In this document: positions 39,843 through 48,684 of the stretch, in pieces
Layout of the letters: each line of letters starts with the position of its first letter
Position numbering within the stretch: the stretch's first letter is position 1
From: Aeromonas sp. FDAARGOS 1405
GTDB lineage: Bacteria; Pseudomonadota; Gammaproteobacteria; Enterobacterales; Aeromonadaceae
Assembly: GCF_019048265.1 (NCBI RefSeq)
Contig: NZ_CP077311.1
Coordinates: 3,667,001 to 3,731,000 of the forward strand
Length of the DNA stretch: 64,000 nucleotides
Direction of reading: 5' to 3'
Position numbers and translations under genes: made by a program
The notes under the pieces: generated by a model
Told to the model about the DNA's origin: nothing
What the model saw: only the letters and a program-made list of their open reading frames with translations
Databases searched by the model: none

Positions 39843-40615
39843 GCCTGTACCTCCTGCTGCTGGCACTCGACCAGCAGATCCGCCACCACTACCCCGCTGA
39901 TATAGCGCTTGTAGGTCACGCTGCCGCCGAGATCCTCGCGCGGTGCAACCAGCTCGCTCACGGCCGCCTCCAGCGCGGCATCGTGCAGGGAGCGGCGCTC
40001 CACATCACGCAGGCGCATCGGCTGCGGCGTAACGCCAGCAACGGCGACCCGCATCTCGCCAAGGGCATCGAGGGCCACAGCGGCGGTCATTACCGCCAGA
40101 CCGTCGGCGTTACGGCTGATGCGGCGAGTGGCGCAGCGCAGCGCGGGCTCCGGCAGCACCACCCCCAGCACCAGCTCCTTGCGCTGGCCCGCCAGATAGG
40201 CATCGATGGGTTGCAGCTGGTTGTTCTCCAGCACTACCACGGCTTCAAGCACCAGCAGTACCGGCAACAGCGGGGAGTCCTGCTGCTGGCAGGCAATTTC
40301 GCCGCCAATGGTGGCCTGATTGCGCAGATGGCGGGAGTAGACAAACCCCAGCGCCTCGCACAGGGCGGCCGGGGTACGGGGGTCATCTTTGAGGGCTTGC
40401 AGGGTGACGGTGGCGCCGATGTGGAGTTGACCGTGCTGCTGCTCAATCTGGCCAAGTCCGAGCTTGTCCAGCGAGATGGCGACCTTCTTGTCGGTGCGAG
40501 TCGGAGCTGCGTTGAGCTTGCTGCCGCCCCCCATGTAGACGGCGTCGTTGCCAAAGCGGGCCTTGAGTTCCAAAGCCTGACCCAGTTGCTCGGGTCGGAA
40601 GAATTGCTCAATCAT
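39839..40615 (-). CDS. ygfM: FAD-binding molybdenum hydroxylase subunit YgfM
   Basis: A 258-residue FAD-domain protein, matching E. coli YgfM in length and position before xdhD. It is shorter than XdhB: the FAD region has MGGGSKLNAAPTRTDKK and RNQATIGGEIACQQQDS in place of the usual LAGGTDLL and GGNIxxASP forms. It presumably partners XdhD. The four-base overlap (ATGA) with xdhD supports a complex made in fixed ratio. Confidence 0.92.
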   Translation of the reverse strand: MIEQFFRPEQLGQALELKARFGNDAVYMGGGSKLNAAPTRTDKKVAISLDKLGLGQIEQQHGQLHIGATVTLQALKDDPRTPAALCEALGFVYSRHLRNQATIGGEIACQQQDSPLLPVLLVLEAVVVLENNQLQPIDAYLAGQRKELVLGVVLPEPALRCATRRISRNADGLAVMTAAVALDALGEMRVAVAGVTPQPMRLRDVERRSLHDAALEAAVSELVAPREDLGGSVTYKRYISGVVVADLLVECQQQEVQA

Positions 40616-40695
40616 GTGTCGTCCTTACTCTTGCTGCCCGCCGCCGGGAAAATCCACAGGGCGGGCAATCCAGTCCAAACGTGCGGAGGGTGGCC

Positions 40696-42024
40696 TCAGG
40701 CCAGCTGATCCATCCGTTGCCACAGGCGGCTCGCCACCTTGCTGGCCTGCTGATAAATGGGCTCGACGTCAAAGGCGAACTCGCGATCCTGATAGACCAT
40801 GCGTCCCTCGACCATCACGCTGTTGACCGAGGATGAGCCCATACCGAAGGCGAGATGGCCGCCGAGGTTGCGCGGCGCCAGCGGGGTCGGTGCGGCGTAG
40901 TCGCAGATGGTGAGGTCGGCCTTGTAACCCGGCTCCAGGCGGCCAAATTTGGCGCCGAAGTTGCGTTCCAGCAGGGTGTTGCCATTCCAGAGGAAGCGGG
41001 CAAAGCTGTCGGGCCAGAGCGCTCCGCCGGCATCCTTGTGTTTGAAGTAGGCGAACTTGAGCTCTTCGAGCATGTCGGAGCCGATACCATCGGTGCCAAG
41101 TGCCAGATTGCGATACTCCGGCAGGTGCATGTTGTAGCCCACATGGTTGTTCATGTTGGAGCGGGCGTTATGCACCAGGAAGGCATCGCGGCTGTTGAGC
41201 AGCTCGATGTCGGCCGGGCTCAGGTAGATGCCGTGGGCGATCAGGGTCTTGCTGTCGACAAGGCCAAACTCGTCCAGCCGGGCGATGGGCTCCTTGCCAT
41301 AGTGGTGGTGACCATGGGCCATGTCGTAGCGGTCTTCCGCCACATGGATATGCAGCCCGCGACCGGTGACCTGCACCGCTTCGCGCAGCATGGCGAGTCC
41401 CTCGTCGGGCACGGTGAAGGGGGCGTGGGCGCCGATATGAGCCTCCACCAGATAGGGATCGCTCCCCTTGGCCTTGGCGGCATCAATGGCCTGCGCGAAC
41501 AGGATGTTCTCCTCCACCCCGGCCTGCAGTTCGGCGAGGCCGCCGTTGCGATCCGTAGTCTCGAAGCAGGTCATGCCACGCAGACCCGCCTCCATAAACC
41601 CTTTGCGCAACACATTCAGGGAGCCCTTGATGAAGTTGGGCGAAGCGTGGTGGTCGATCACCGCACTGCAGCCGCTCTTGATCGCTTCCAGCGAGCAGAT
41701 GAGGCCGCTGTAGTAGAGGGACTCTTCATCGAGCGCCCGATCGAGGCGCCACCAGAGGTTTTTCAGGGTGGAGATAAAGTCCGGGCAAGGGGCGATATTG
41801 GCCATGATCCCCCGCGACAGGCCGGAGTAGAAGTGGTTGTGGGCACAGACGATGCCCGGCATCACCAGCTTGCCCCCCATCTCCCGATAGTTGGCCTCCG
41901 GGTAGAGGGCCCGCAGATTGGGCCCCACCGCTTTGATAAGCGATCCTTCGATGGCGATATCCACCCCTTCCAGCACCCGGGTCGGCTCCAGCTGGACAGC
42001 GGTGACGTTCTTCAGAATAAACAT
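40696..42024 (-). CDS. ssnA: Putative aminohydrolase SsnA
   Basis: A 442-residue amidohydrolase of the SsnA family, the same length as in E. coli. Metal ligands are visible in GIVCAHNHFYSG and HIHVAEDRYD, a downstream His in LIAHGIYLSP, and an Asp in ALGTDGIGSDM. In E. coli and gut anaerobes ssnA belongs to the gene set for anaerobic purine breakdown; the reaction (hydrolysis of a C-N bond in a ring or amidine) is not certain. It is 30 bases downstream of ygfK and probably cotranscribed. Confidence 0.92.
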   Translation of the reverse strand: MFILKNVTAVQLEPTRVLEGVDIAIEGSLIKAVGPNLRALYPEANYREMGGKLVMPGIVCAHNHFYSGLSRGIMANIAPCPDFISTLKNLWWRLDRALDEESLYYSGLICSLEAIKSGCSAVIDHHASPNFIKGSLNVLRKGFMEAGLRGMTCFETTDRNGGLAELQAGVEENILFAQAIDAAKAKGSDPYLVEAHIGAHAPFTVPDEGLAMLREAVQVTGRGLHIHVAEDRYDMAHGHHHYGKEPIARLDEFGLVDSKTLIAHGIYLSPADIELLNSRDAFLVHNARSNMNNHVGYNMHLPEYRNLALGTDGIGSDMLEELKFAYFKHKDAGGALWPDSFARFLWNGNTLLERNFGAKFGRLEPGYKADLTICDYAAPTPLAPRNLGGHLAFGMGSSSVNSVMVEGRMVYQDREFAFDVEPIYQQASKVASRLWQRMDQLA

Positions 42025-42054
42025 GGTTTGCTCCTTCGCTTATTCGTGGTTCGC

Positions 42055-45000
42055 TCAGGCCTCGACGGCCCCCAGCAGGTAGTGGTGATGAGCATGGACA
42101 TGGCTGATGATCCGGCACATGTCGCCAAGGGCCGCTGGCGCATCCTTGATCCGGCTCTGGGCATCTATGGTCAGGCGATAGGTCTCGCCATCCTGACGCA
42201 CCCGCAGTTCGCCACCGTCAGCCAGATAGAAACCGGGGTTGCGGCTGTTGTCGAAGTCCTCGGGCAGGCTGAAGATGGTGACCTTGTCCTGATAGGGCTT
42301 GCCCTGCCACGGGCAGAACTGGGCGCAGTTGCCACATTCGTTGCAGTAGGCATCCAGGTGCAGGGTCTGGAACTGGTCTTTGAAGCCCGGCACCGCTATG
42401 GCGACGTTGGCCCGGTTGGGGCAGACATCCACGCACTTGCTGCAGAGGTAGTTGCACTCGAGACAACGGTGCGCCTCTTGCGCCACGAAGGCATCGCGCT
42501 CGCTCTTGTCAACCATGGTGACGGCGATGCTCCCCTTGCGACGGTAGATCTCATCCTTGCCCGACGGCTGGATGGTCACTTCACTCTGCTGGCTGGCGAT
42601 ATGCTCGCGAGAGAGCACCAGATCCGCGGCGCGGCGGGCACCACCGATGGCACCGACGATCGAGGATGGGCCGCTCTGCACGTCACCGATAAGGAATACG
42701 TTGCGACGGCTGGTTTCGCCGGTCTGGCCATCCACCTCGGGCCAGCCATCGTTGCCAAGAGGAATCCCCATCGCTTTGAGCACCTCGCAGTCAGGCTGCT
42801 CGCCGATGGCGGTGATCAGGGCATCCATCTGCATCACTTCGGTCTGCTCGGTAGGCACCGGACGGCGGCGGCCCTGCTCGTCAGGATCCCCCAGCGCCAT
42901 CATCCGCACGACAAGCTTGCCATCTTTGTCAAAGCGCTCCGGATTGGTGAGGAAGCAGAAACGCACCCCATCCTCCACCGCTTCCAGATACTCCTCGCGA
43001 TAGGCGGGCATCTCTTTTTCGCTGCGACGGTAGATAACGGTCACATCGCTGACACCGGGCACCTTGAGGGCAGCGCGGGCACAGTCCATGGCGGTGTTGC
43101 CGGCACCGATCACCGCCACATGGCGGCCCAGCGGCAGCGGTTTGCCCTGATTGAAGCTGCGCAGGAAGTGGAAGGATTTGTAAATCCGCTCGTGACCCCC
43201 CTCGAGGCGCATGCCGCCATTCTTGTCGGCACCGATGCCAACGAAAACATAGCTAAAGCCCTGGGCATGCAGCTTGTCGACGGTGAGCGCCGGATCGCAG
43301 CCAAACTCGAACTTGACCCCGTGGGCGGCGACAAAGTCGATGTCATGCTGGATAAGTTCGGCCGGAATGCGGAACTCGGGGATGATGTGCTTGACCACGC
43401 CACCGGCATCGGCTTCACGCTCGAACACGGTGACCGGGTGACCGGCGCGGGCCAGGAAGTAACCGGCGGAGAGACCGGCAGGACCGGCGCCAATCACCGC
43501 AACCGGGTGCTTGTCACCGCTACCTGCCGGTTTGTGCCAGCGCGCCTTGTACCCTTCCCAGCCGCGCTCCAGCGCCACTTTTTTCAGCTCGCGGATATTG
43601 AGCGCGCTGTCGTAGTCGAGACGGGTGCAGTTGTACTGGCACTGGTGATCGCAGATATGGCCGGTGATGGCGGGCAAGGCGTTGCGCTGATAAATCAGCT
43701 CAAGGGCCGCCACATACTCCCCCTCGCCCATCAGGCGAATGTACTCGGGGATATCCTGATGCACGGCGCAGGCGGTGACGCAGGGTGCCACATAGCAGTC
43801 GGTCAGCGGCAGGCCGCCACCCACTTCGATGCGATCGTCGGACTTCCACTCCTTCTGGGTGTAATCCATAGTGAGGGCCTTGGCGGCAAGCGTTTCCAGC
43901 TTGGCCACATCTACCTGACTCATGCCCCAGCTGTCAGAAGCGTCGATCTCTTTGAGGCACTCGATCTGGCGCAGGTAGCCACCCGGTTTCAGCAGGTCGG
44001 TGGCCATGGTGATGGGACGAATACCGGTCTCGAAGATCTCCGCGATATTGAACTTGCTGGCGCCACCCGAGTAGGAGATGGGCAGCTTGCCATCGAAGGC
44101 GCGAGACAGCACGGCCGCCACGTTGATGGAGAGCGGGAACAGCGCCCGGCCGGACATGTACATCTCATCCCCCGGCAGTGCCCCTTTGCGGTTGATGGTG
44201 CCGAGGGTGTTGGTCAGCTTGACCCCGAAGGTGAGCCCCTTCTCGGCCCCCAGCGCCATCAGACGGGTCAGCATCGCCTTGGCCTGATCCAGCTTGAGGT
44301 CGTGATCGAACGACTCTTCGCTCAGACCAATGTAATCAAAGCCGCAGGTATCGAGGATCTCGCGCACCCGCGGGTAGCCCAGCAGGGTCGGGTTCAGTTT
44401 GACGAAGGTGTTGAGTCCCTTCTCTTCCAGCATGTAGCGGCAGATGGCCTCAATCTCGTTCGGCGGGCAGCCGTGCATGGTGGAGAGGGTAACACCGTGC
44501 ACCAGCTCGGCCGGGATGCGATCCACCAGCTGTTGCAGACGATCGCGGCGCGCCCCCAGCCCCAGCTCGGCGATAAACTGCTCGTCGGCCACCAGCTCAC
44601 GTACCACCTGCTGGTATTCAGCAAATTTCGGACTTTGGCTTGCATCCATCAGGCTGTGGATAAACTGCTGCATTGGTGGCTGTTTGATGCCGTCAAGGTT
44701 GTAACCCACGCTCATGTTGAAGATAAAGGACTTGGCCTCTCCGTCGAGGCGCGGGTCAAACACCTCCTCCAGCAGGTAGAGGGCAAACCAGGCTTTCAGA
44801 TACTCATCAAACGCCTTGGGCAGGGTGAACTCGGTAGACCACTCGGTGTTGAAGCACTCGTCTTCGGCGTCGATGCAGGGCTTTTCCAGTTCGAGACGGT
44901 CCAGGATCTGCACCGTCTTGAGCTCGATAAAGCGCCCGCCAGTCAGCCAGGAGGTGACGATGTTCTGGGCCAACTGGGTATGGGGGCCGGCTGCCGGGCC

Positions 45001-45165
45001 GATGGGGGTCTCGCAGGTTTCACCGAACACCTTGATCTTGCGCTCGTCCGGCTTGCGATAAAATTGTGCGGCGGGAATACCGAAAATGCTCTGACTCTCT
45101 TTATATTCCGCAAAAATACGGGTCAGAAGGTTCTTGAAGGGAACGGGTCGCATAATATCGCCCAT
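42055..45165 (-). CDS. ygfK: Fe-S flavin oxidoreductase YgfK (putative selenate reductase subunit)
   Basis: A 1036-residue multidomain oxidoreductase like E. coli YgfK. The first ~430 residues resemble a dihydroorotate/dihydropyrimidine dehydrogenase-type barrel (TPIGPAAGPHTQ, TLSTMHGCPP). A glutamate-synthase-small-subunit-like module follows, with Cys-rich motifs near 457-467 (CYVAPCVTAC) and CDHQCQYNC, then FAD (VIGAGPAGLSAG, near 557) and NAD(P)H (VIGAGNTAMDCAR) sites. Ferredoxin motifs lie near 900-955 (CLECNYLCSKCVDVCP and CNECGNCAQFCP). The ATG at 45165 has AGGAG six bases upstream. It is a plausible electron donor or acceptor for XdhD; the annotated link to selenate reduction is weak. 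Confidence 0.93.
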   Translation of the reverse strand: MGDIMRPVPFKNLLTRIFAEYKESQSIFGIPAAQFYRKPDERKIKVFGETCETPIGPAAGPHTQLAQNIVTSWLTGGRFIELKTVQILDRLELEKPCIDAEDECFNTEWSTEFTLPKAFDEYLKAWFALYLLEEVFDPRLDGEAKSFIFNMSVGYNLDGIKQPPMQQFIHSLMDASQSPKFAEYQQVVRELVADEQFIAELGLGARRDRLQQLVDRIPAELVHGVTLSTMHGCPPNEIEAICRYMLEEKGLNTFVKLNPTLLGYPRVREILDTCGFDYIGLSEESFDHDLKLDQAKAMLTRLMALGAEKGLTFGVKLTNTLGTINRKGALPGDEMYMSGRALFPLSINVAAVLSRAFDGKLPISYSGGASKFNIAEIFETGIRPITMATDLLKPGGYLRQIECLKEIDASDSWGMSQVDVAKLETLAAKALTMDYTQKEWKSDDRIEVGGGLPLTDCYVAPCVTACAVHQDIPEYIRLMGEGEYVAALELIYQRNALPAITGHICDHQCQYNCTRLDYDSALNIRELKKVALERGWEGYKARWHKPAGSGDKHPVAVIGAGPAGLSAGYFLARAGHPVTVFEREADAGGVVKHIIPEFRIPAELIQHDIDFVAAHGVKFEFGCDPALTVDKLHAQGFSYVFVGIGADKNGGMRLEGGHERIYKSFHFLRSFNQGKPLPLGRHVAVIGAGNTAMDCARAALKVPGVSDVTVIYRRSEKEMPAYREEYLEAVEDGVRFCFLTNPERFDKDGKLVVRMMALGDPDEQGRRRPVPTEQTEVMQMDALITAIGEQPDCEVLKAMGIPLGNDGWPEVDGQTGETSRRNVFLIGDVQSGPSSIVGAIGGARRAADLVLSREHIASQQSEVTIQPSGKDEIYRRKGSIAVTMVDKSERDAFVAQEAHRCLECNYLCSKCVDVCPNRANVAIAVPGFKDQFQTLHLDAYCNECGNCAQFCPWQGKPYQDKVTIFSLPEDFDNSRNPGFYLADGGELRVRQDGETYRLTIDAQSRIKDAPAALGDMCRIISHVHAHHHYLLGAVEA

Positions 45166-45313
45166 GGCTATCTCCTTGCAGCTGTTCTGCGCATTGGCAG
45201 CATGAATAAATGGGGTATCCCGCACGGGTGTTCCCCCTTGGCAAGGAGAAGAGCAACTATCAGGCCACTACAGTTACAAAACGAGCTACAAAACTATTTT
45301 TTAGGGTAAAAGC

Positions 45314-45490
45314 GTGAGACAGCTCCAATTAATGATGAGAAATTACGATGTCACCATTATGGGTATTGCGAGTAGTTATCAATCACTCTGGAATTTACTT
45401 AATGAGCAGTTCAAAAAGAACTCGCCCTATCAGATTAAGTGCGAGAAATATCACTTTGATACGCCATTTATCTCCCCGTTATCTTTTTAA
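45314..45490 (+). CDS. Possible small protein between divergent ygfK and mocA
   Basis: A GTG-started 58-codon frame with AGGG seven bases upstream. The peptide (starting MRQLQLMMRNYDVTIMGIAS, containing SLWNLLNEQFKK) has a plausible composition with helices and a final FISPLSF, but I recognise no family. It is AT-rich compared with the genes around it, lies opposite in strand to both neighbours, and might be a remnant of a longer gene. Confidence 0.35.
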   Translation: MRQLQLMMRNYDVTIMGIASSYQSLWNLLNEQFKKNSPYQIKCEKYHFDTPFISPLSF

Positions 45491-45508
45491 ACTGGGTTAT
45501 TTCGTGGG

Positions 45509-46090
45509 CTAACTCTCATTTTCAAGAATGCCACCCAGCAGCGCCTGATAGCGCTCCGGGGTATCCACATCAAACAGGATGGCGGGGCTGTCAACTGGCA
45601 CCATACGGTGCGGATGCCCTTGCAACCAGCACCGTACCGACGACTGCACCGGGGCCGCTGCCAACTCGCGGGCAAGGGATTTTGGCAGCAACACCGGATG
45701 GCCCGCCTCCCCCTGCCAGGTGGGAAAGAGAGCCTCACAACCCCGTGCCTGCCAGAGCTGTTGATAGACCTCGCGCGGGATACAGGGGAGATCCCCGTGG
45801 CTGATAAAGAGGTAGTCAGCGTCACTGGCCGCCAGGGCGCAGCGGATGGAGCTGCCCAGCCCCTGCCGATAGTCGGGGTTGTGGACGACAACAATATCCG
45901 GCCGTGACCCGTAGCGGGCTTGAAGTTCCTCGCCACGATGGCCCACCACCAGAATAACCCGCTGACAAAAAACCAGGGCATTTTTGAGACTTGCATCAAG
46001 CATTGTCCCCTGGCAATAAGGTAGCATCATTTTCCAGGTACCCATTCGGGAAGATAAACCCGCCGCCGTTATTATACAGTCACACTGCAC
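45509..46090 (-). CDS. mocA: Molybdenum cofactor cytidylyltransferase MocA
   Basis: MocA (YgfJ) adds CMP to molybdopterin to give the dinucleotide cofactor used by xanthine dehydrogenase-type enzymes. The nucleotidyltransferase signature CIITAAGLSSRMGTWKMMLPY is near the N-terminus, followed by HNPDYRQGLGSSI, SHGDLPCI and GHPVLL. I prefer the GTG at 46090 (193 residues, AGGA just upstream, E. coli length 192). An ATG at 46144 would add 18 residues with rare codons and no ribosome site. It is divergent from yqeC. Confidence 0.9.
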   Translation of the reverse strand: MQCDCIITAAGLSSRMGTWKMMLPYCQGTMLDASLKNALVFCQRVILVVGHRGEELQARYGSRPDIVVVHNPDYRQGLGSSIRCALAASDADYLFISHGDLPCIPREVYQQLWQARGCEALFPTWQGEAGHPVLLPKSLARELAAAPVQSSVRCWLQGHPHRMVPVDSPAILFDVDTPERYQALLGGILENES

Positions 46091-46145
46091 TTGTTCCTGG
46101 CAACGTTGTTTTCCACTCCCTTCGATATTTATTTTGGTCGTCATT

Positions 46146-46982
46146 ATGTCGCTACCACATGTTGTTGCTATCGCATTTCCAGATATAGATCCGCTATTAA
46201 ACCCGCTCACCGAAAATATTGATAGCCGTACCACCTTAATTAGCCTCTGCGGGGCCGGTGGAAAAACCAGCACCCTGTTCTGGCTGGCGGAATATTTTTA
46301 TAAACAGGGTAAAAAGGTGCTAATTACCACCACCACCCGGATGTTTCTACCTGCCCCGTCACACTATCGGGAATTGATTATTGAAGCCGATCCCGTCCGC
46401 CAGCTGACCCGCTGCCAGCAACTGCCCGATAAACCGACCCTGGTTGCCCTGTTCAGCCATCTCGACGAGCGCACCGGCAAGGTTGCAGGGCCGGATCTGC
46501 GCCAAATCGACCTGCTCAAAGGACAGAAGCGCTTCGATCTCATCCTGGTCGAAGCGGATGGCGCCCATCACAAGTTATTGAAAGTGCCCGCTTTGCACGA
46601 ACCTTGCATTCCACACCAGAGTGACTGGGTGATCGCCCTGCTGGGCGGCGCCATGGTGGGAGCCAATGCCGAACCGGCGCAGATCCACCGCTGGGCTGAA
46701 TTGCAGGCCCTGTGCGGGATTGCGGCGGGTGAGCCACTTGACTGGGCACTGTTTGACAGGCTGCTCTCCCACCCCGAGGGGGTGTTCAAGGGCACCCCGC
46801 CCGGGGCGCGCCGGATCTGGTTTATCAATGGCGATTATCAAAATGAGGCGTCGTGGCTGGCGGAATTGATAAAGCTGCAGAGCCGCCACCCCGAGATCCA
46901 CGCCATCTGGCAGGGGGCCGTGCGCGAATCCCCCCCCATCCGTCACCTGATCTGCACAGCTCCGCACGGGGAGGCGCTTTAG
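46146..46982 (+). CDS. yqeC: Selenium-dependent hydroxylase accessory protein YqeC
   Basis: YqeC is one of the accessory proteins found only with selenium-dependent molybdenum hydroxylases. The 278-residue product has a P-loop (LCGAGGKTST, about 39-48), then VLITTTTRMF, LVEADGAHH and GTPPGARRIWFING, all typical of the family. The precise reaction is unknown. The ATG at 46146 has no clear Shine-Dalgarno and lies one base from a possible mocA ATG on the other strand. The N-terminus is about 15 residues longer than E. coli YqeC. Confidence 0.88.
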   Translation: MSLPHVVAIAFPDIDPLLNPLTENIDSRTTLISLCGAGGKTSTLFWLAEYFYKQGKKVLITTTTRMFLPAPSHYRELIIEADPVRQLTRCQQLPDKPTLVALFSHLDERTGKVAGPDLRQIDLLKGQKRFDLILVEADGAHHKLLKVPALHEPCIPHQSDWVIALLGGAMVGANAEPAQIHRWAELQALCGIAAGEPLDWALFDRLLSHPEGVFKGTPPGARRIWFINGDYQNEASWLAELIKLQSRHPEIHAIWQGAVRESPPIRHLICTAPHGEAL

Positions 46983-47021
46983 CCTCGCCCCTGACGTTTT
47001 AAGGATGAAAAGAGGTACCTT

Positions 47022-48614
47022 ATGAATCTGTTTGCACACGCAGCCCGACTGGAACAGGAGAACACGCCGTTTGCCATGGCCCAGATCATCGAGAGCCGGG
47101 GCTCCACACCGCGCCATCAGGCCCAGATGCTGGTGATGGCCGATGGCCAGATCCTCGGTACCATCGGCGGCGGCATGATCGAGCGGCTGGTGATCGAGGA
47201 AGCGATGGCCGCCATTGCCGAACGCAAGCCCCGTATCTTCCACGGCCGGATGGCACGCAACGGTGAGCATGCGGTCGGGTCGGATTGCGGTGGTGCAATG
47301 TCGGTCTATATCGATGTCTATGGTCTGCGACCACGGCTGGTGCTCATTGGTGCCGGCCACGTCAACCGGGCTGTGGCCCATGCTGCGGCGCCGCTCGGCT
47401 TTGATGTCCATGTAGGGGATTGCTTCGAGGGGAGCCTCAACCCTGACCTCTTCCCCGCCGGTACCCATCTGGTGCAGGCCGATACCATCAGCGCGGTGAT
47501 CGATAAACTGGCCATCGAGCCCGCCAACTTCGTCATCATCGCCACCAACCATCAGGACAAGGAGGCGCTGGATCGGCTCATCAGCCGTCCCCTCGCCTAT
47601 CTGGGGCTGCTCGCCAGCAAGCGCAAGGTGCAGACCTTCACCCAGGCGCTCCGCCAGCAAGGGGTGAGCCAGGAGCAACTGCAGCAGCTGCACGCCCCCA
47701 TCGGCTACAACATCGGCGCCGAGACCCCCGAGGAGATCGCCATCAGCATTCTCGCCGAGTTGTTGCAGGTGAAAAACGGCAAGGCAGGCGGTCTGATGCA
47801 GGATGATGTGCGCCTCAAGCGGGATCAGCTGGTGGTGATGCGCGGCTCCGGCGATATCGCTACCGGCGTGGCGCTGCGCCTGCACAATGCCGGTTTCAAG
47901 GTGGTGATGCTGGATCTCGACAAACCCACGGTGATCCGCCGCACTGTCGCCTTCGCCCAGGGGATGTTCGACGGTGAAACAAGCGTCGAAGGAGTACGAG
48001 CCAAGCGGGTCGAGTGCGTCGAGCAGGCGTTCGAGCAGCTGGATCGGGGCGTCATTCCGCTACTGGTTGACCCCGACTGCGCCACCCTCACCGAGCTCAA
48101 GCCCCGCTATCTGGTGGATGCCATCCTCGCCAAGCAGAACCTCGGCACCCACAGGGAGATGGCCCCCATTACGGTGGCCCTTGGCCCGGGGTTTGAGGCG
48201 GGGCGCGACTGCGATGCGGTCATTGAGACCAACCGCGGTCATCATCTGGGCCGGGTCATCTATCAGGGCCCTGCCCAGCCCAATACCGGCATTCCCGGGG
48301 TGATCGAGGGGCACTCCGCCCGCCGGGTGGTGCGCGCCCCCGTCGCCGGGGTGATGAAGAGCATGATCAAGCTCGGTGATCTTGTGCAGGAGGGGGATGT
48401 GATCGCTCACGTGGGGGACGCCCCCATTATCGCGCCGCTCTCCGGCATGGTGCGGGGGCTGCTCAGCGATGGCATTGAGGTGACCATCGGCTTCAAGATC
48501 GGTGACATCGACCCCAGAGGCGAGCGGGCCGACGCAACTACGGTATCGGACAAGGCCCGCGCCATCGGCGGCGCCGTGCTGGAAGCCATGATGCATCTGG
48601 CCCAGCGCAGATAA
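47022..48614 (+). CDS. yqeB: Selenium-dependent molybdenum hydroxylase system protein YqeB
   Basis: YqeB is the marker protein of the labile-selenium molybdenum hydroxylase system and needs selenophosphate from SelD. The 530-residue protein has an XdhC/CoxI-like N-terminal half (MAQIIESRGSTPRHQAQMLV, GTIGGGMIE, LVLIGAGHVNRAVA, SDCGGAM) and a YqeB-specific C-terminal half from about 265 (VVMRGSGDIATGVALRLHNAGF, LGPGFEAGRDCDAVIETNRGHHLG). GAGG lies six bases before the ATG. It is probably cotranscribed with yqeC. An IS3-family element is inserted 21 bases after its stop codon. Confidence 0.93.
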   Translation: MNLFAHAARLEQENTPFAMAQIIESRGSTPRHQAQMLVMADGQILGTIGGGMIERLVIEEAMAAIAERKPRIFHGRMARNGEHAVGSDCGGAMSVYIDVYGLRPRLVLIGAGHVNRAVAHAAAPLGFDVHVGDCFEGSLNPDLFPAGTHLVQADTISAVIDKLAIEPANFVIIATNHQDKEALDRLISRPLAYLGLLASKRKVQTFTQALRQQGVSQEQLQQLHAPIGYNIGAETPEEIAISILAELLQVKNGKAGGLMQDDVRLKRDQLVVMRGSGDIATGVALRLHNAGFKVVMLDLDKPTVIRRTVAFAQGMFDGETSVEGVRAKRVECVEQAFEQLDRGVIPLLVDPDCATLTELKPRYLVDAILAKQNLGTHREMAPITVALGPGFEAGRDCDAVIETNRGHHLGRVIYQGPAQPNTGIPGVIEGHSARRVVRAPVAGVMKSMIKLGDLVQEGDVIAHVGDAPIIAPLSGMVRGLLSDGIEVTIGFKIGDIDPRGERADATTVSDKARAIGGAVLEAMMHLAQRR

Positions 48615-48635
48615 CGGCTCTTCGCGTCCCCCTCA

Positions 48636-48661
48636 TGTCTAGTCCTGAAATAGGTTTACAC
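48636..48661 (+). repeat. IS3-family left terminal inverted repeat
   Basis: It matches the reverse complement of 49932-49957 at 21 of 26 bases and begins with TG. The flanking target duplication is TCA. Confidence 0.88.
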
Positions 48662-48684
48662 ATTTTCAACTAGCATTTCTCTAC

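Noticed and set aside
40855-45309. Open frame of 1484 codons on the plus strand opposite ssnA and ygfK
   Set aside because: It is a shadow of two well-recognised genes on the other strand; in GC-rich coding DNA the opposite frame often lacks stops. It has no ribosome site and its sequence is low-complexity His/Gly/Gln/Leu-rich.
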